From the NCBI GenBank assembly GCA_025869365.1, contig JAOZVV010000200.1:38125-102124 (forward strand): a stretch of DNA of 64,000 bases, given 5' to 3'. Made by a program: the position numbers and the translations under genes. This DNA comes from Pseudonocardia sp. (GTDB taxonomy: Bacteria; Actinomycetota; Actinomycetes; Mycobacteriales; Pseudonocardiaceae). Below, one piece after another: positions 7,826 through 15,218 of this stretch. A model generated the notes under the pieces. It saw nothing but the letters and a program-made list of their open reading frames with translations, was not told where the DNA came from and made no database searches. How positions within the stretch are numbered: position 1 is the first letter of the stretch; every line of letters begins with the position of its first letter.

Positions 7826-10723
7826 TCAGGGCGCGGGCGGCTGCGCGAGATACTGGGCCAGCCCGTCGACGACGATCCGGCCCGCGCTGTTGGCGCCCCG
7901 GCCCGGGCCCTGGACCAGGCTGGTCAGCACCACCGTCGGCGCGTCGAGCGGCGCGGCGGCGGTGGTCCAGTTGTCGTAGGTGTCATCGCGCAGGCTGCCG
8001 TCCTGCGCGGTGCCGGTCTTGGCACCGGAGTCGACGGGGAGCTGGGCGAGCGAGCCGGCGGTGCCCGACCGCACGGCCGCCCGCATCCCGTCCTTCACGG
8101 GGCCGAGTACGCCGGCGAACGGCACCGGCGCCGGCGCCGGCACCGGGAGTGCCGAGGCGGCACCGCCCGGGCTCACCACAGCGAGCCCGAGCCGGGGGGT
8201 GACCAGGCTGCCGGTGGTCACGGCGGCGGTCCAGAGCGCGTTCTGCAGGGGTGTGACCAGCAGCGGGCCCTGTCCGATGCCCAGGATCACCGTGGTCCCC
8301 CCGTACCACGGCTCCGCGCCCCCGGGGCTGCCCAGGTACCCCGCGGACTCGCCGGGCAGGTCGATCCCCGTCGGCGCCCCGACGCCCAGCGCGCGGGCGG
8401 TGTCCACGATCGGATCGGGTCCCATCCGTGCCGCCAGCTGGTAGAAGTACACGTCGTTGGACCAGGCGATCGCCTGGGGCAGGTTCATCGGCCCCATCGG
8501 CCGCCAGTTGTCGAAGGTGTGCCCGCCGAGGGTGAAGCTCGCCCCCGTCGGGACGATCTGCTGGGGCGGAATCGTGCCCTGCACCATGTCGGCGGCGGCC
8601 ACGACCAGCTTGAACGTCGACCCCGGAGGTACGGCGACCTGGGTGGCGTGGTTCAGGCCCGGGTGGCCGGGCCGCTTCTGCAGGGCGGCGAGGGCCGCCG
8701 CGTCCACCGGCGGACCGTAGGCGGAGCCGTCGTAGGACGGCAGGGAGGCCATGGCCAGGACCTGCCCGTCCCGCGGGTCCATCGCCACCGCGGCGCCGAC
8801 GGCGCCCGGATCGGGCTGCGCCGCGAGCGAGACCCGCAGCGAGTCGGTCAGCCGGCGCTGCAGAGCCAGGTCGAGGGCCGTGCGCAGGTCCGCACCGGGC
8901 ACGGCCGCGCGGGCCGGGCCGGGGGCCACCGGCGCGCCGGCCGGCGTCACGTACCAGCACCGCTCCCCGTCCGTCCCGCGCAGGACGGCGTCGTAGCTCG
9001 CCTCCAGCCCCGCCCGCCCGACGACGGTGCCCGCCGCCAGCGTCGGGTCCCGTTGCTGCTGCTCGGCGGTGACGACGCCGACGAACCCGAGCACCGGGCC
9101 GAGCAGCTCGCCCGTCGGATACGACCGCCGCGGCGACGCCTGGACGGTCACGTCCGGAAGCCCCGCCAGCTCGCCGGCCCGCGTGACCGGGATGTCGCCG
9201 AGCGCCAGGTCGAGCGTGGTGGTGGGGGCTGCGGCGACCGCGGCCCGCAGGTCCTCCGGCGTCCGGCCGAGGGTGTCGGCGACCCGGCCGAGCTCCGCGG
9301 CGGTCACCAGGCTCGGCACGACGCCCACCGTGGCGGTCCCCGTCCCGGCCGTCGCCGCGTCCACCGCCAGCGGCGCACCGTCGCGGTCGGTGATCGTGCC
9401 GCGCGCCGCCGGCACCCGCTCGCAGCGCACCATCTGTTCCTGGCCGGCGGCCCGCAGGGTGGCGCCCTCCGCCACCTGGCTCTGCCAGCCGATCACGCTG
9501 AAGGCCACGAGAACCCCGGTGACGCCGATGGCGGCGGCGCGGACGAACCGTGGCCGCTGCCGGCGGGGTATCGCCCACAGCACCCGGCGTGCCCCGTCCC
9601 GGCGCACGCCGAGGACCGTGCCGATCGCCACCAGGTGGACCACCAGCGCGGTGCCGCCGTTGCTGAGCAGCGGGAACGGGACGCCGGCCAGGGGGAGCAG
9701 GCCCAGGTTGCCGCCGACCGAGACGGCGACCTCAGCGCCCAGCAGGACGGCGAGCCCGCCCGCGAGCAGGGCGCCGTGGGCGGTGCGCGCGGTGCGCGCC
9801 GCCGTCGCCAACCGCCAGACCAGGACGAGGGCTGCGAGCAGGACGAGGATCCCCGCCGCCAGGCCGAACTGCTCGACCAGGCTCGCCGGAGCCAGGTCGG
9901 TGTCCCGCTCGGGCAGGTAGCGTTCCATGACGTCGGTGATCGGGTGCCCGGCCCCGCCGAACCAGCCGCCGGTCGCCAGCGCGATCCGGGCCTGCGCCAC
10001 CGCCCAGCCCGCGCCCGCGGGGGCCTCGGCCGATCCGGCCAGGAAGCTGCCGAGCCGCTGCACCTGGTAGGGCCGCAGCATCCCGACGGCGAGCGGGGCC
10101 GCGACCGCGGCCACGACGAACACCGGGAGCAGGAACCGGGCCGGAACGCGGCCGAGCACCAGCAGGGCGACCGCGACCACCACCAGCAGGCCGGTCGTGC
10201 TCAGGTCGGGCTGCAACACCGTCAGCACGATCGGGACCGCGGCCAGCAGCACCGCACCGGTGAACCGCTGCCACGCCGGGCGCCCGGATGCCAGCACCCC
10301 CGCCACCACCAGCAGCATCCCCAGCTTCGCGAGCTCGGAGGGCTGGAAGGTGAACACGCCCACGCCGATCCAGCGGGTCGCGCCCTTGACGGAGATCCCG
10401 ACCAGCGGGACCGCGAGGAGGGTGACCACGGCGAGCACGTAGACGACGATCCCGAGCACCCCGAGCAGGCGCACGCGGACCCGGCGGCAGAGCGGGATCA
10501 GCGCCAACCCGACGCAGGCGATCACCCCCTGGCGGACGGCGACGTCGGTCCCGTCGACGACGGCCAGGTTGGCCAGGCCGGCGATCACGAGGACGAGCGT
10601 GGCGACCAGCGCCAGGAGATCGAAGGTGGGACCCGCCGGGGGACGCCGCCGCCGCACCGGCCGTTCCCGGACCGAGGCCCAGGACGACATCCGGCGCCGG
10701 CCCAGCCGCCGCAGCCCTCTCAT
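7826..10723 (-). CDS. Natural fusion: RodA/FtsW-type SEDS glycosyltransferase + class B penicillin-binding transpeptidase
   Basis: 965 residues. The first ~430 are a polytopic SEDS domain with FQPSELAKLGMLL and, in the large extracellular loop, YLPERDTDLAPASL, whose TD is the expected catalytic aspartate position. A linking helix near residue 450 leads into a class B PBP: a pedestal with YPTGELLGPVLGFVG, then the serine-active motifs STFK, SND and KTGT in order. It should polymerise lipid II and crosslink the strands within one chain; these are normally two partner proteins. Start ATG at 10723 follows GCGAGG; a longer frame reaches 10765. It is probably in an operon with the upstream anchored protein (31-bp gap). 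Confidence 0.93.
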   Translation of the reverse strand: MRGLRRLGRRRMSSWASVRERPVRRRRPPAGPTFDLLALVATLVLVIAGLANLAVVDGTDVAVRQGVIACVGLALIPLCRRVRVRLLGVLGIVVYVLAVVTLLAVPLVGISVKGATRWIGVGVFTFQPSELAKLGMLLVVAGVLASGRPAWQRFTGAVLLAAVPIVLTVLQPDLSTTGLLVVVAVALLVLGRVPARFLLPVFVVAAVAAPLAVGMLRPYQVQRLGSFLAGSAEAPAGAGWAVAQARIALATGGWFGGAGHPITDVMERYLPERDTDLAPASLVEQFGLAAGILVLLAALVLVWRLATAARTARTAHGALLAGGLAVLLGAEVAVSVGGNLGLLPLAGVPFPLLSNGGTALVVHLVAIGTVLGVRRDGARRVLWAIPRRQRPRFVRAAAIGVTGVLVAFSVIGWQSQVAEGATLRAAGQEQMVRCERVPAARGTITDRDGAPLAVDAATAGTGTATVGVVPSLVTAAELGRVADTLGRTPEDLRAAVAAAPTTTLDLALGDIPVTRAGELAGLPDVTVQASPRRSYPTGELLGPVLGFVGVVTAEQQQRDPTLAAGTVVGRAGLEASYDAVLRGTDGERCWYVTPAGAPVAPGPARAAVPGADLRTALDLALQRRLTDSLRVSLAAQPDPGAVGAAVAMDPRDGQVLAMASLPSYDGSAYGPPVDAAALAALQKRPGHPGLNHATQVAVPPGSTFKLVVAAADMVQGTIPPQQIVPTGASFTLGGHTFDNWRPMGPMNLPQAIAWSNDVYFYQLAARMGPDPIVDTARALGVGAPTGIDLPGESAGYLGSPGGAEPWYGGTTVILGIGQGPLLVTPLQNALWTAAVTTGSLVTPRLGLAVVSPGGAASALPVPAPAPVPFAGVLGPVKDGMRAAVRSGTAGSLAQLPVDSGAKTGTAQDGSLRDDTYDNWTTAAAPLDAPTVVLTSLVQGPGRGANSAGRIVVDGLAQYLAQPPAP

Positions 10724-10754
10724 CGGGACCTCGCTCCCGGCTCGCGCAGAACGG

Positions 10755-11306
10755 TCACGGCGCACAGCCCCCGCTCGGCGGCACCCGGACCGCGTCGGCC
10801 GCCGCGGCTGCCGGCAGCGTCGTCACCGCGGTCAGCGCCGTCGCGGGTCCCGTGGGTACGGCGACCGCCGTCACCACGTCCGCCCGGTCCGATCCCGCGG
10901 GGACGGTGAGCGTGCCGGACCCGATCACCTGGCCGGTCCGGGCACACAGGTCATCGGCGCGCACCATCCAGCCGACCGTCGGTGTGCTCCCGGCGTCGAC
11001 CAGGACCCGGATCCGGACGAGGCACTCCGCGCCGGGGACGCATCCGGGAAGGACCCGCAGGTCGACGGCCTGCACCCCGCCCGCGGCCGCCGGGGCCGGG
11101 GCCTGCGGGACCGGCGGCAGGACGACGGCGGGAGCACCGCCGGTCGGGCCGGGTGCCGCGTCCCGGCCACTCTCGAGGACCAGCGCGACGTCGGCCGCGA
11201 TCCGGTCGCCGAGCACGGCGAACTCCGCCGCCAGCACCGCCGCGACCGCCAACGGCACGGCGACCCACCAACCCCAGGCGCGCCGCGCCCGCCCCCCGAG
11301 CAGCAT
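10755..11306 (-). CDS. Membrane-anchored exported protein of unknown function
   Basis: 183 residues from ATG at 11306. Residues 10-30 form one hydrophobic segment (WWVAVPLAVAAVLAAEFAVLG), followed by an Ala/Pro-rich linker and a beta-rich domain with cysteines in GCVPGAECLVRIRVLV, DLCARTG and SGGCAP, which may form disulphides outside the cell. No family recognised. It lies directly upstream of the RodA-PBP fusion on the same strand, so it may be an accessory factor of that machine; this is inference from position. Confidence 0.65.
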   Translation of the reverse strand: MLLGGRARRAWGWWVAVPLAVAAVLAAEFAVLGDRIAADVALVLESGRDAAPGPTGGAPAVVLPPVPQAPAPAAAGGVQAVDLRVLPGCVPGAECLVRIRVLVDAGSTPTVGWMVRADDLCARTGQVIGSGTLTVPAGSDRADVVTAVAVPTGPATALTAVTTLPAAAAADAVRVPPSGGCAP

Positions 11307-11529
11307 CAGGCCCCCGCCCCGTTCCCCGCCCCCGTCCTGCGGGCCTGCCCCGGGCCGCAGATGTCGACCGTCCCGCGTTCGACGCGGATCCCGCACGAGG
11401 CGCACGATCCGGCGTCGGGGACCGGAGGACCCTGGAGAACGGGCCGAACGACCCTGGTGGCCCGGGCGCGACGGCACGGCCGTCCGGAGACGGGACAGGG
11501 AGGAGGAGGCTCAGGCCGCGGACGGCCCA

Positions 11530-11609
11530 GTCAGGAGGCGGCCCCGTCAGGAGGCGGCCCCGTCAGGAAACGGCGCGGTCAGGAGATGGCGCGGTCAGGA
11601 GATGGCGCG
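11530..11609. repeat. 16-bp tandem repeat, five units, ending in the merR stop codon
   Basis: Five consecutive 16-base units start at 11530, 11546, 11562, 11578 and 11594. The first two read GTCAGGAGGCGGCCCC, the last two GTCAGGAGATGGCGCG, and the middle one is intermediate. The last unit contains the stop codon of the MerR gene (TCA on this strand at 11595-11597), so the array looks like duplication of the gene's 3' end. The rest of the 290-base gap has no gene I can support. Confidence 0.85.
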
Positions 11610-12173
11610 CCGGGCCCGGCGGCGGGAGAGCTCGTCCTCGGGGGACTCGTCGACGGTGCCGCCGTCCGCACGCTCGACCGGGAAGTCCTTGATCGAGCCG
11701 CTGATCTCGCGCATGGCACCGGAGACCGCGATACCGAAGACGCCCTGGCCGCCCTGCAGCAGGTCCACGACCTCCTCGGGGGAGGAGCACTCGTAGACGG
11801 TGGTGCCGTCGCTGAACAGCGTGATGCCGGCGAGATCCCGTATCCCGCGGCGGCGCAGGTGCTCCACCGCGACCCGGATGTTCTGCAGGGAGACACCGGC
11901 GTCGAGCAGGCGCTTGACGACCTTCAGGACGAGGACGTCCTTGAACGAGTAGAGCCGCTGGCTGCCGGAGCCGGCCGCACCCCGGATCGACGGGACGACG
12001 AGCCCGGTGCGGGCCCAGTAGTCCAGCTGCCGGTAGGTGATGCCGACGACCTGGCAGGCCGTGGGTCCGCGGAAGCCGACCAGCTGGTCCGGCATACCGT
12101 CGAGTCCTTCACCGACCAGCGGGTCCGGGAAGAGCTCGCCCTGTCCGGGGGCGTCTGAGGACGACCCGTCCAC
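11595..12173 (-). CDS. MerR-family regulator, orthologue of mycobacterial Rv1830
   Basis: 192 residues. The N-terminal winged helix reads FRGPTACQVVGITYRQLDYWARTGLVVPS, followed by SQRLYSFKDVLVLKVVKRLLDAG; the C-terminal half holds LFSDGTTVYECSSPEEVVDLLQGGQGV. This is near-identical in plan to M. tuberculosis Rv1830. GTG at 12173 is chosen because GGAAGGAG precedes it at proper spacing. Metal-type MerR effector cysteines are absent. It is the last gene of the gcvH-garA-DUF151-merR block. A dyad 76 bases upstream of the start may be its own operator. Confidence 0.9.
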   Translation of the reverse strand: MDGSSSDAPGQGELFPDPLVGEGLDGMPDQLVGFRGPTACQVVGITYRQLDYWARTGLVVPSIRGAAGSGSQRLYSFKDVLVLKVVKRLLDAGVSLQNIRVAVEHLRRRGIRDLAGITLFSDGTTVYECSSPEEVVDLLQGGQGVFGIAVSGAMREISGSIKDFPVERADGGTVDESPEDELSRRRARRAIS

Positions 12174-12248
12174 GGCACTCCTTCCCCGGCCGCGACCACC
12201 GGGAAGTGATCCCGGGGCACCGCGGCCACCCGCCTGTAGTGAATGACA

Positions 12249-12265
12249 CCGCTGACGGTAAGCGG
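12249..12265. promoter_or_regulatory. Short dyad upstream of the MerR gene
   Basis: CCGCT at 12249-12253 and AGCGG at 12261-12265 flank GACGGTA, a 17-base dyad symmetry 76 bases upstream of the merR start. MerR proteins bind such dyads within their promoters. The arms are short, so the assignment is tentative. Confidence 0.35.
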
Positions 12266-12387
12266 CCACGCGCCCACGGTCAACGCGCCACGCCGCCACC
12301 GGTCCCCCTGCGCCGGGCGTGTCGGCGATCACCTGTGTGATCACCACATCCGCACGCGCCGGCGGTCGTTCGCCGAACGGCGCCCGG

Positions 12388-12864
12388 TCAGCCGGGCTGG
12401 GCCCCCCGGAAGTCCTCCGGGGACACCGAGTCGAGGAACTCGCGGAACTTCTCGACCTCGTCCTCCTGCTCGTCCGGGATCACCAGGCCGGCCTCGGCCA
12501 GCACACTCTCGTCCGCGTGGATCGGCACCCCCACCCGGAGGGCGAGGGCGACCGAGTCACTCGGGCGGGCGGAGACGGTGATGCCCCCGTCGAAGATCAG
12601 CTCGGCGTAGAAGGTGCCTTCCTGCAGGTCCGTGATCCGCACCTGCTCCAGCCGCCGTCCGAGCGCGCCGACCACGTCCTTGAGCAGGTCATGGGTCAGC
12701 GGGCGGGCCGGCTTGACCCCCTGCTGCTCGAGGGCGATCGCGGTGGCCTCCACCGATCCGATCCAGATCGGCAGATAGCGGTCACCCGACGTCTCCCGCA
12801 ACAGGAGGATGGGCTGGTTGGCGGGCAGTTCGACCCTGACTCCCACGACGCGCATCTCACTCAT
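12388..12864 (-). CDS. DUF151 bifunctional nuclease-family protein (Rv1829-like)
   Basis: 158 residues. The start MRVVGVRVELPANQPILLLRE, then LPIWIGSVEATAIALEQQGVKPARPLTHDLL and the acidic C-terminal tail define the DUF151 family, annotated as bifunctional nuclease. The start ATG at 12864 has AGGAGG nine bases upstream. In mycobacteria the same gene (Rv1829) lies between two MerR genes; here only one MerR is next to it. The precise substrate in actinobacteria is not settled. Confidence 0.92.
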   Translation of the reverse strand: MSEMRVVGVRVELPANQPILLLRETSGDRYLPIWIGSVEATAIALEQQGVKPARPLTHDLLKDVVGALGRRLEQVRITDLQEGTFYAELIFDGGITVSARPSDSVALALRVGVPIHADESVLAEAGLVIPDEQEDEVEKFREFLDSVSPEDFRGAQPG

Positions 12865-12976
12865 GCGCCCGCCTCCTCACCCCTGGTCGCAACATGGTCG
12901 ACGCTACACGCGAGTATCCACCGAACGCGCGCCGAACGGGCAGGCCGTTCGGTGGCGTTTCTCGCTCGGGACGAGG

Positions 12977-13429
12977 TCAGTGGTCGCCGTCCGGATCACG
13001 CGGTCCGGTGAGGAACACCAGACGGAACTTGCCGATCTGGACCTCGTCGCCGTTCGCGAGCACGGCGGTGTCCACCGGCTCCCGGTTGACGTAGGTGCCG
13101 TTGAGGCTGCCGACGTCCACCACGACGAACTCGCCGGAGTCCCGGCGGAACTCCGCGTGCCGCCGCGAGACGGTGACGTCGTCGAGGAAGATGTCGCTGT
13201 CCGGATGGCGTCCGGCGCTCGTCGTGGGGCGGTCCAGCAGGAACCTGGATCCGGCGTTGGGCCCGCGCTTGACCACGAGCAGCGCGGAGCCCGGGGGCAA
13301 CGCGTCGACACCGGAGACCGGCGCGTCCTGGGCCGGTGGCTCGACGTCCGCCAGGAAGTCCGCCCGGAAGACCGACGTGGTCTCGGGGGAACGCTCCGGC
13401 GGGACGCCGGGACCGTCGTTCGTGGTCAC
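12977..13429 (-). CDS. garA: FHA-domain metabolic regulator GarA
   Basis: 150 residues. The N-terminal tail carries PETTSVFRADFL, the twin-threonine motif that PknB and PknG phosphorylate in M. tuberculosis GarA (Rv1827). The FHA domain follows with AGRHPDSDIFLDDVTVSRRHAEFRR and GSLNGTYVN, which hold the phosphothreonine-binding residues. In mycobacteria the unphosphorylated form controls 2-oxoglutarate metabolism (2-oxoglutarate decarboxylase, glutamate dehydrogenase, glutamate synthase). GTG at 13429 has AGGAGGAG upstream. No kinase gene lies in the window. Confidence 0.93.
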   Translation of the reverse strand: MTTNDGPGVPPERSPETTSVFRADFLADVEPPAQDAPVSGVDALPPGSALLVVKRGPNAGSRFLLDRPTTSAGRHPDSDIFLDDVTVSRRHAEFRRDSGEFVVVDVGSLNGTYVNREPVDTAVLANGDEVQIGKFRLVFLTGPRDPDGDH

Positions 13430-13554
13430 CTCGGGGTCTCCTCCTGCGATGATCTGTCCCGGTCGGTTCGCCGGGATCGTGGTCCGGCCGGTCACGTGGG
13501 TGCACCGCCGGACGAAGTCCTGTGAACCTATCGTGCCGGACAGTGACCGGTGGG

Positions 13555-13956
13555 TCAGGACCCTTCGGTCAGCTGCCGGTAGGCGGCCGCGTCCAGCAGG
13601 TCGGCCAGCGCCTCGGACCCGCCGTCGAGCCTGAGCTCGACGATCCAGCCCGCGTCGTAGGCGCCGCTGTTGACGAGCTCGGGGTTGGCCTCGAGCGCGT
13701 CGTTCACGGCCACGACCTCCCCCGCCAGCGGGGCGTAGATGTCCGACACCGACTTCGTGGACTCGACCTCGCCGAAGGCCGCACCCGCGGCGACGGTGTC
13801 GCCGACGCCCGGCAGCTGCACGAACACGACGTCGCCGAGCTGCTCCTGGGCGTGGTCGGTGATCCCGACCCGGACCAGACCGCCACCCAGGTCCTTCACC
13901 CACTCGTGCGCATCGGTGTAGCGGAGGTCCTCGGGAACGGCAGGCTCGGAACTCAC
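13555..13956 (-). CDS. gcvH: Glycine cleavage system H protein
   Basis: 133 residues, usual length. LRYTDAHEWV at the N-terminus and GEVESTKSVSDIYAPLAGEV with the lipoyl-bearing lysine identify GcvH, the mobile carrier that shuttles the aminomethyl group between P, T and L proteins. GTG at 13956 is the only start near the conserved N-terminus. It lies 10 bases downstream of pgsA and upstream of garA. It is not preceded by a glycine riboswitch, unlike gcvP. Confidence 0.95.
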   Translation of the reverse strand: MSSEPAVPEDLRYTDAHEWVKDLGGGLVRVGITDHAQEQLGDVVFVQLPGVGDTVAAGAAFGEVESTKSVSDIYAPLAGEVVAVNDALEANPELVNSGAYDAGWIVELRLDGGSEALADLLDAAAYRQLTEGS

Positions 13957-13966
13957 GCCGGGCAGC

Positions 13967-14596
13967 CTAGCCGTGTGTCCCCGGCCCGGTACCGGCACCC
14001 GCGACGACCGGGCCCGCCCGCATCGCGAGGGTGAATCGGCCCAGGTAGAGCAGCCCGGACCACAGGTAGAGCGCCACCCCCCAGATCGCGAAGGCCGTGC
14101 CGAGCGGCAGCGCGACGTGCCCCCAGCCGTTGTCCGCCTGGCCGAGCAGCAGCAGCGGGAAGGCGTAGAGCAGCAGGAACGTGGCGGCCTTGCCGAGGTA
14201 GGTCACCGGGAACGGTCCGTACCCGTGGCGGCGCAGGACGACGACGCAGACGCCCAGCACGAGGTCCCGGCCGATCAGCACCGCAACGGCCCACCACGGG
14301 ACGACGCCGCGGGCGCCGAGGGCCAGCAGCGCGGCCAGGATGTAGAGCCGGTCCACCGCGGGATCCAGCAGCTCCCCCACCCGGCTGTACTGGTTCAGCA
14401 GCCGGGCGAGCTTGCCGTCGAGCCAGTCCGTGGCGCCGCCCACCGCCAGCACGACGATCGCCCAGCCGTCCTCCCGGGGGCCCAGCAGCAGCCAGAGGAA
14501 CAGCGGCACGCCCGCCAGCCGCAGCACGCTGAGCAGGTTCGGGATGGTCAGGACGCGGTCGGTGCGGTCCTGTTCGCCGGTTCCCGGGGTCGCCAC
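13967..14596 (-). CDS. CDP-alcohol phosphatidyltransferase (PgsA2/Rv1822-like)
   Basis: 209 residues with about five membrane segments. The family signature D-x2-DG-x2-AR-x8-G-x3-D-x3-D is complete: DWLDGKLAR...GELLDPAVDR at residues ~58-83. It should transfer a phosphatidyl group from CDP-diacylglycerol to an alcohol such as glycerol phosphate or phosphatidylglycerol in the inner membrane; which one cannot be read from the sequence. Synteny with gcvH points to the mycobacterial Rv1822 gene. The GTG start at 14596 has only a weak ribosome-binding site. Confidence 0.88.
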   Translation of the reverse strand: MATPGTGEQDRTDRVLTIPNLLSVLRLAGVPLFLWLLLGPREDGWAIVVLAVGGATDWLDGKLARLLNQYSRVGELLDPAVDRLYILAALLALGARGVVPWWAVAVLIGRDLVLGVCVVVLRRHGYGPFPVTYLGKAATFLLLYAFPLLLLGQADNGWGHVALPLGTAFAIWGVALYLWSGLLYLGRFTLAMRAGPVVAGAGTGPGTHG

Positions 14597-14705
14597 ACGC
14601 CGAGCCTACCGACGGGCGCCCCGCCCGACCGGGCGGGCGACCGGGCCGCCCGGGCGGAACTCCACCCGGGTGGAATCTGCACGGCGCGCGGGTGACGATG
14701 GGCCC

Positions 14706-15215
14706 ATGGACGCCACGAAGCTCAAGGACGTACAGGGCCCGCTCAAGCAGCAGTACCGGGACGACCCGCAGTCCGCGGTCGTCACCCTCAAGGCGGACGG
14801 CGAGCTCGACGGCACCGGCGTGGCGTGCCGCGTGCAGACCGCGACCGTGCTGGCCGAGGCCGGGCTGCACCCCGCGACCGGCGGCGACGGCACCCAGCTC
14901 TGCTCCGGGGACATGCTCCTGGAGGCACTCGTCGCGTGTGCCGGGGTGACCTTGCGCGCCGTCGCGACGTCGATGGGCCTGGAGGTCTCCGGGACGGTCC
15001 ACGCCGAGGGCGACCTGGACTTCCGCGGCACGCTCGGCGTGGACAAGGAGGCCCCGGTCGGCTTCCGGGACATCCGGCTCGGGTTCACCCTCGACACCTC
15101 CGCCGACGCGGACCAGGTCGCCTCGCTGATCAAGCTCACCGAGCGCTACTGCGTGGTGCTGCAGACGATCAAGGGCAACCCGGGGACCGAGGTCACCGTC
15201 GCCACCGGGGCCTGA
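14706..15215 (+). CDS. OsmC-family protein
   Basis: 169 residues. The core LCSGDMLLEALVACAGVTLRAVATSMGLEVSGTVHAEGDLDFRG, with a further Cys in ERYCVVLQTI, is the OsmC/Ohr fold, whose paired cysteines reduce peroxides. The family includes both hydroperoxide reductases and members of unclear function. ATG at 14706 begins the conserved region; no strong ribosome-binding site is seen. Only three bases separate it from the FAD oxidase gene, so they are cotranscribed, perhaps to deal with peroxide made by the oxidase. Confidence 0.85.
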   Translation: MDATKLKDVQGPLKQQYRDDPQSAVVTLKADGELDGTGVACRVQTATVLAEAGLHPATGGDGTQLCSGDMLLEALVACAGVTLRAVATSMGLEVSGTVHAEGDLDFRGTLGVDKEAPVGFRDIRLGFTLDTSADADQVASLIKLTERYCVVLQTIKGNPGTEVTVATGA

Positions 15216-15218
15216 GCC

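Noticed and set aside
8519..10909. 796-residue open frame opposite the SEDS-PBP fusion
   Set aside because: Shadow frame: low-complexity Arg/Asp/Gly/His sequence with no motif, while the opposite strand has full catalytic motifs.
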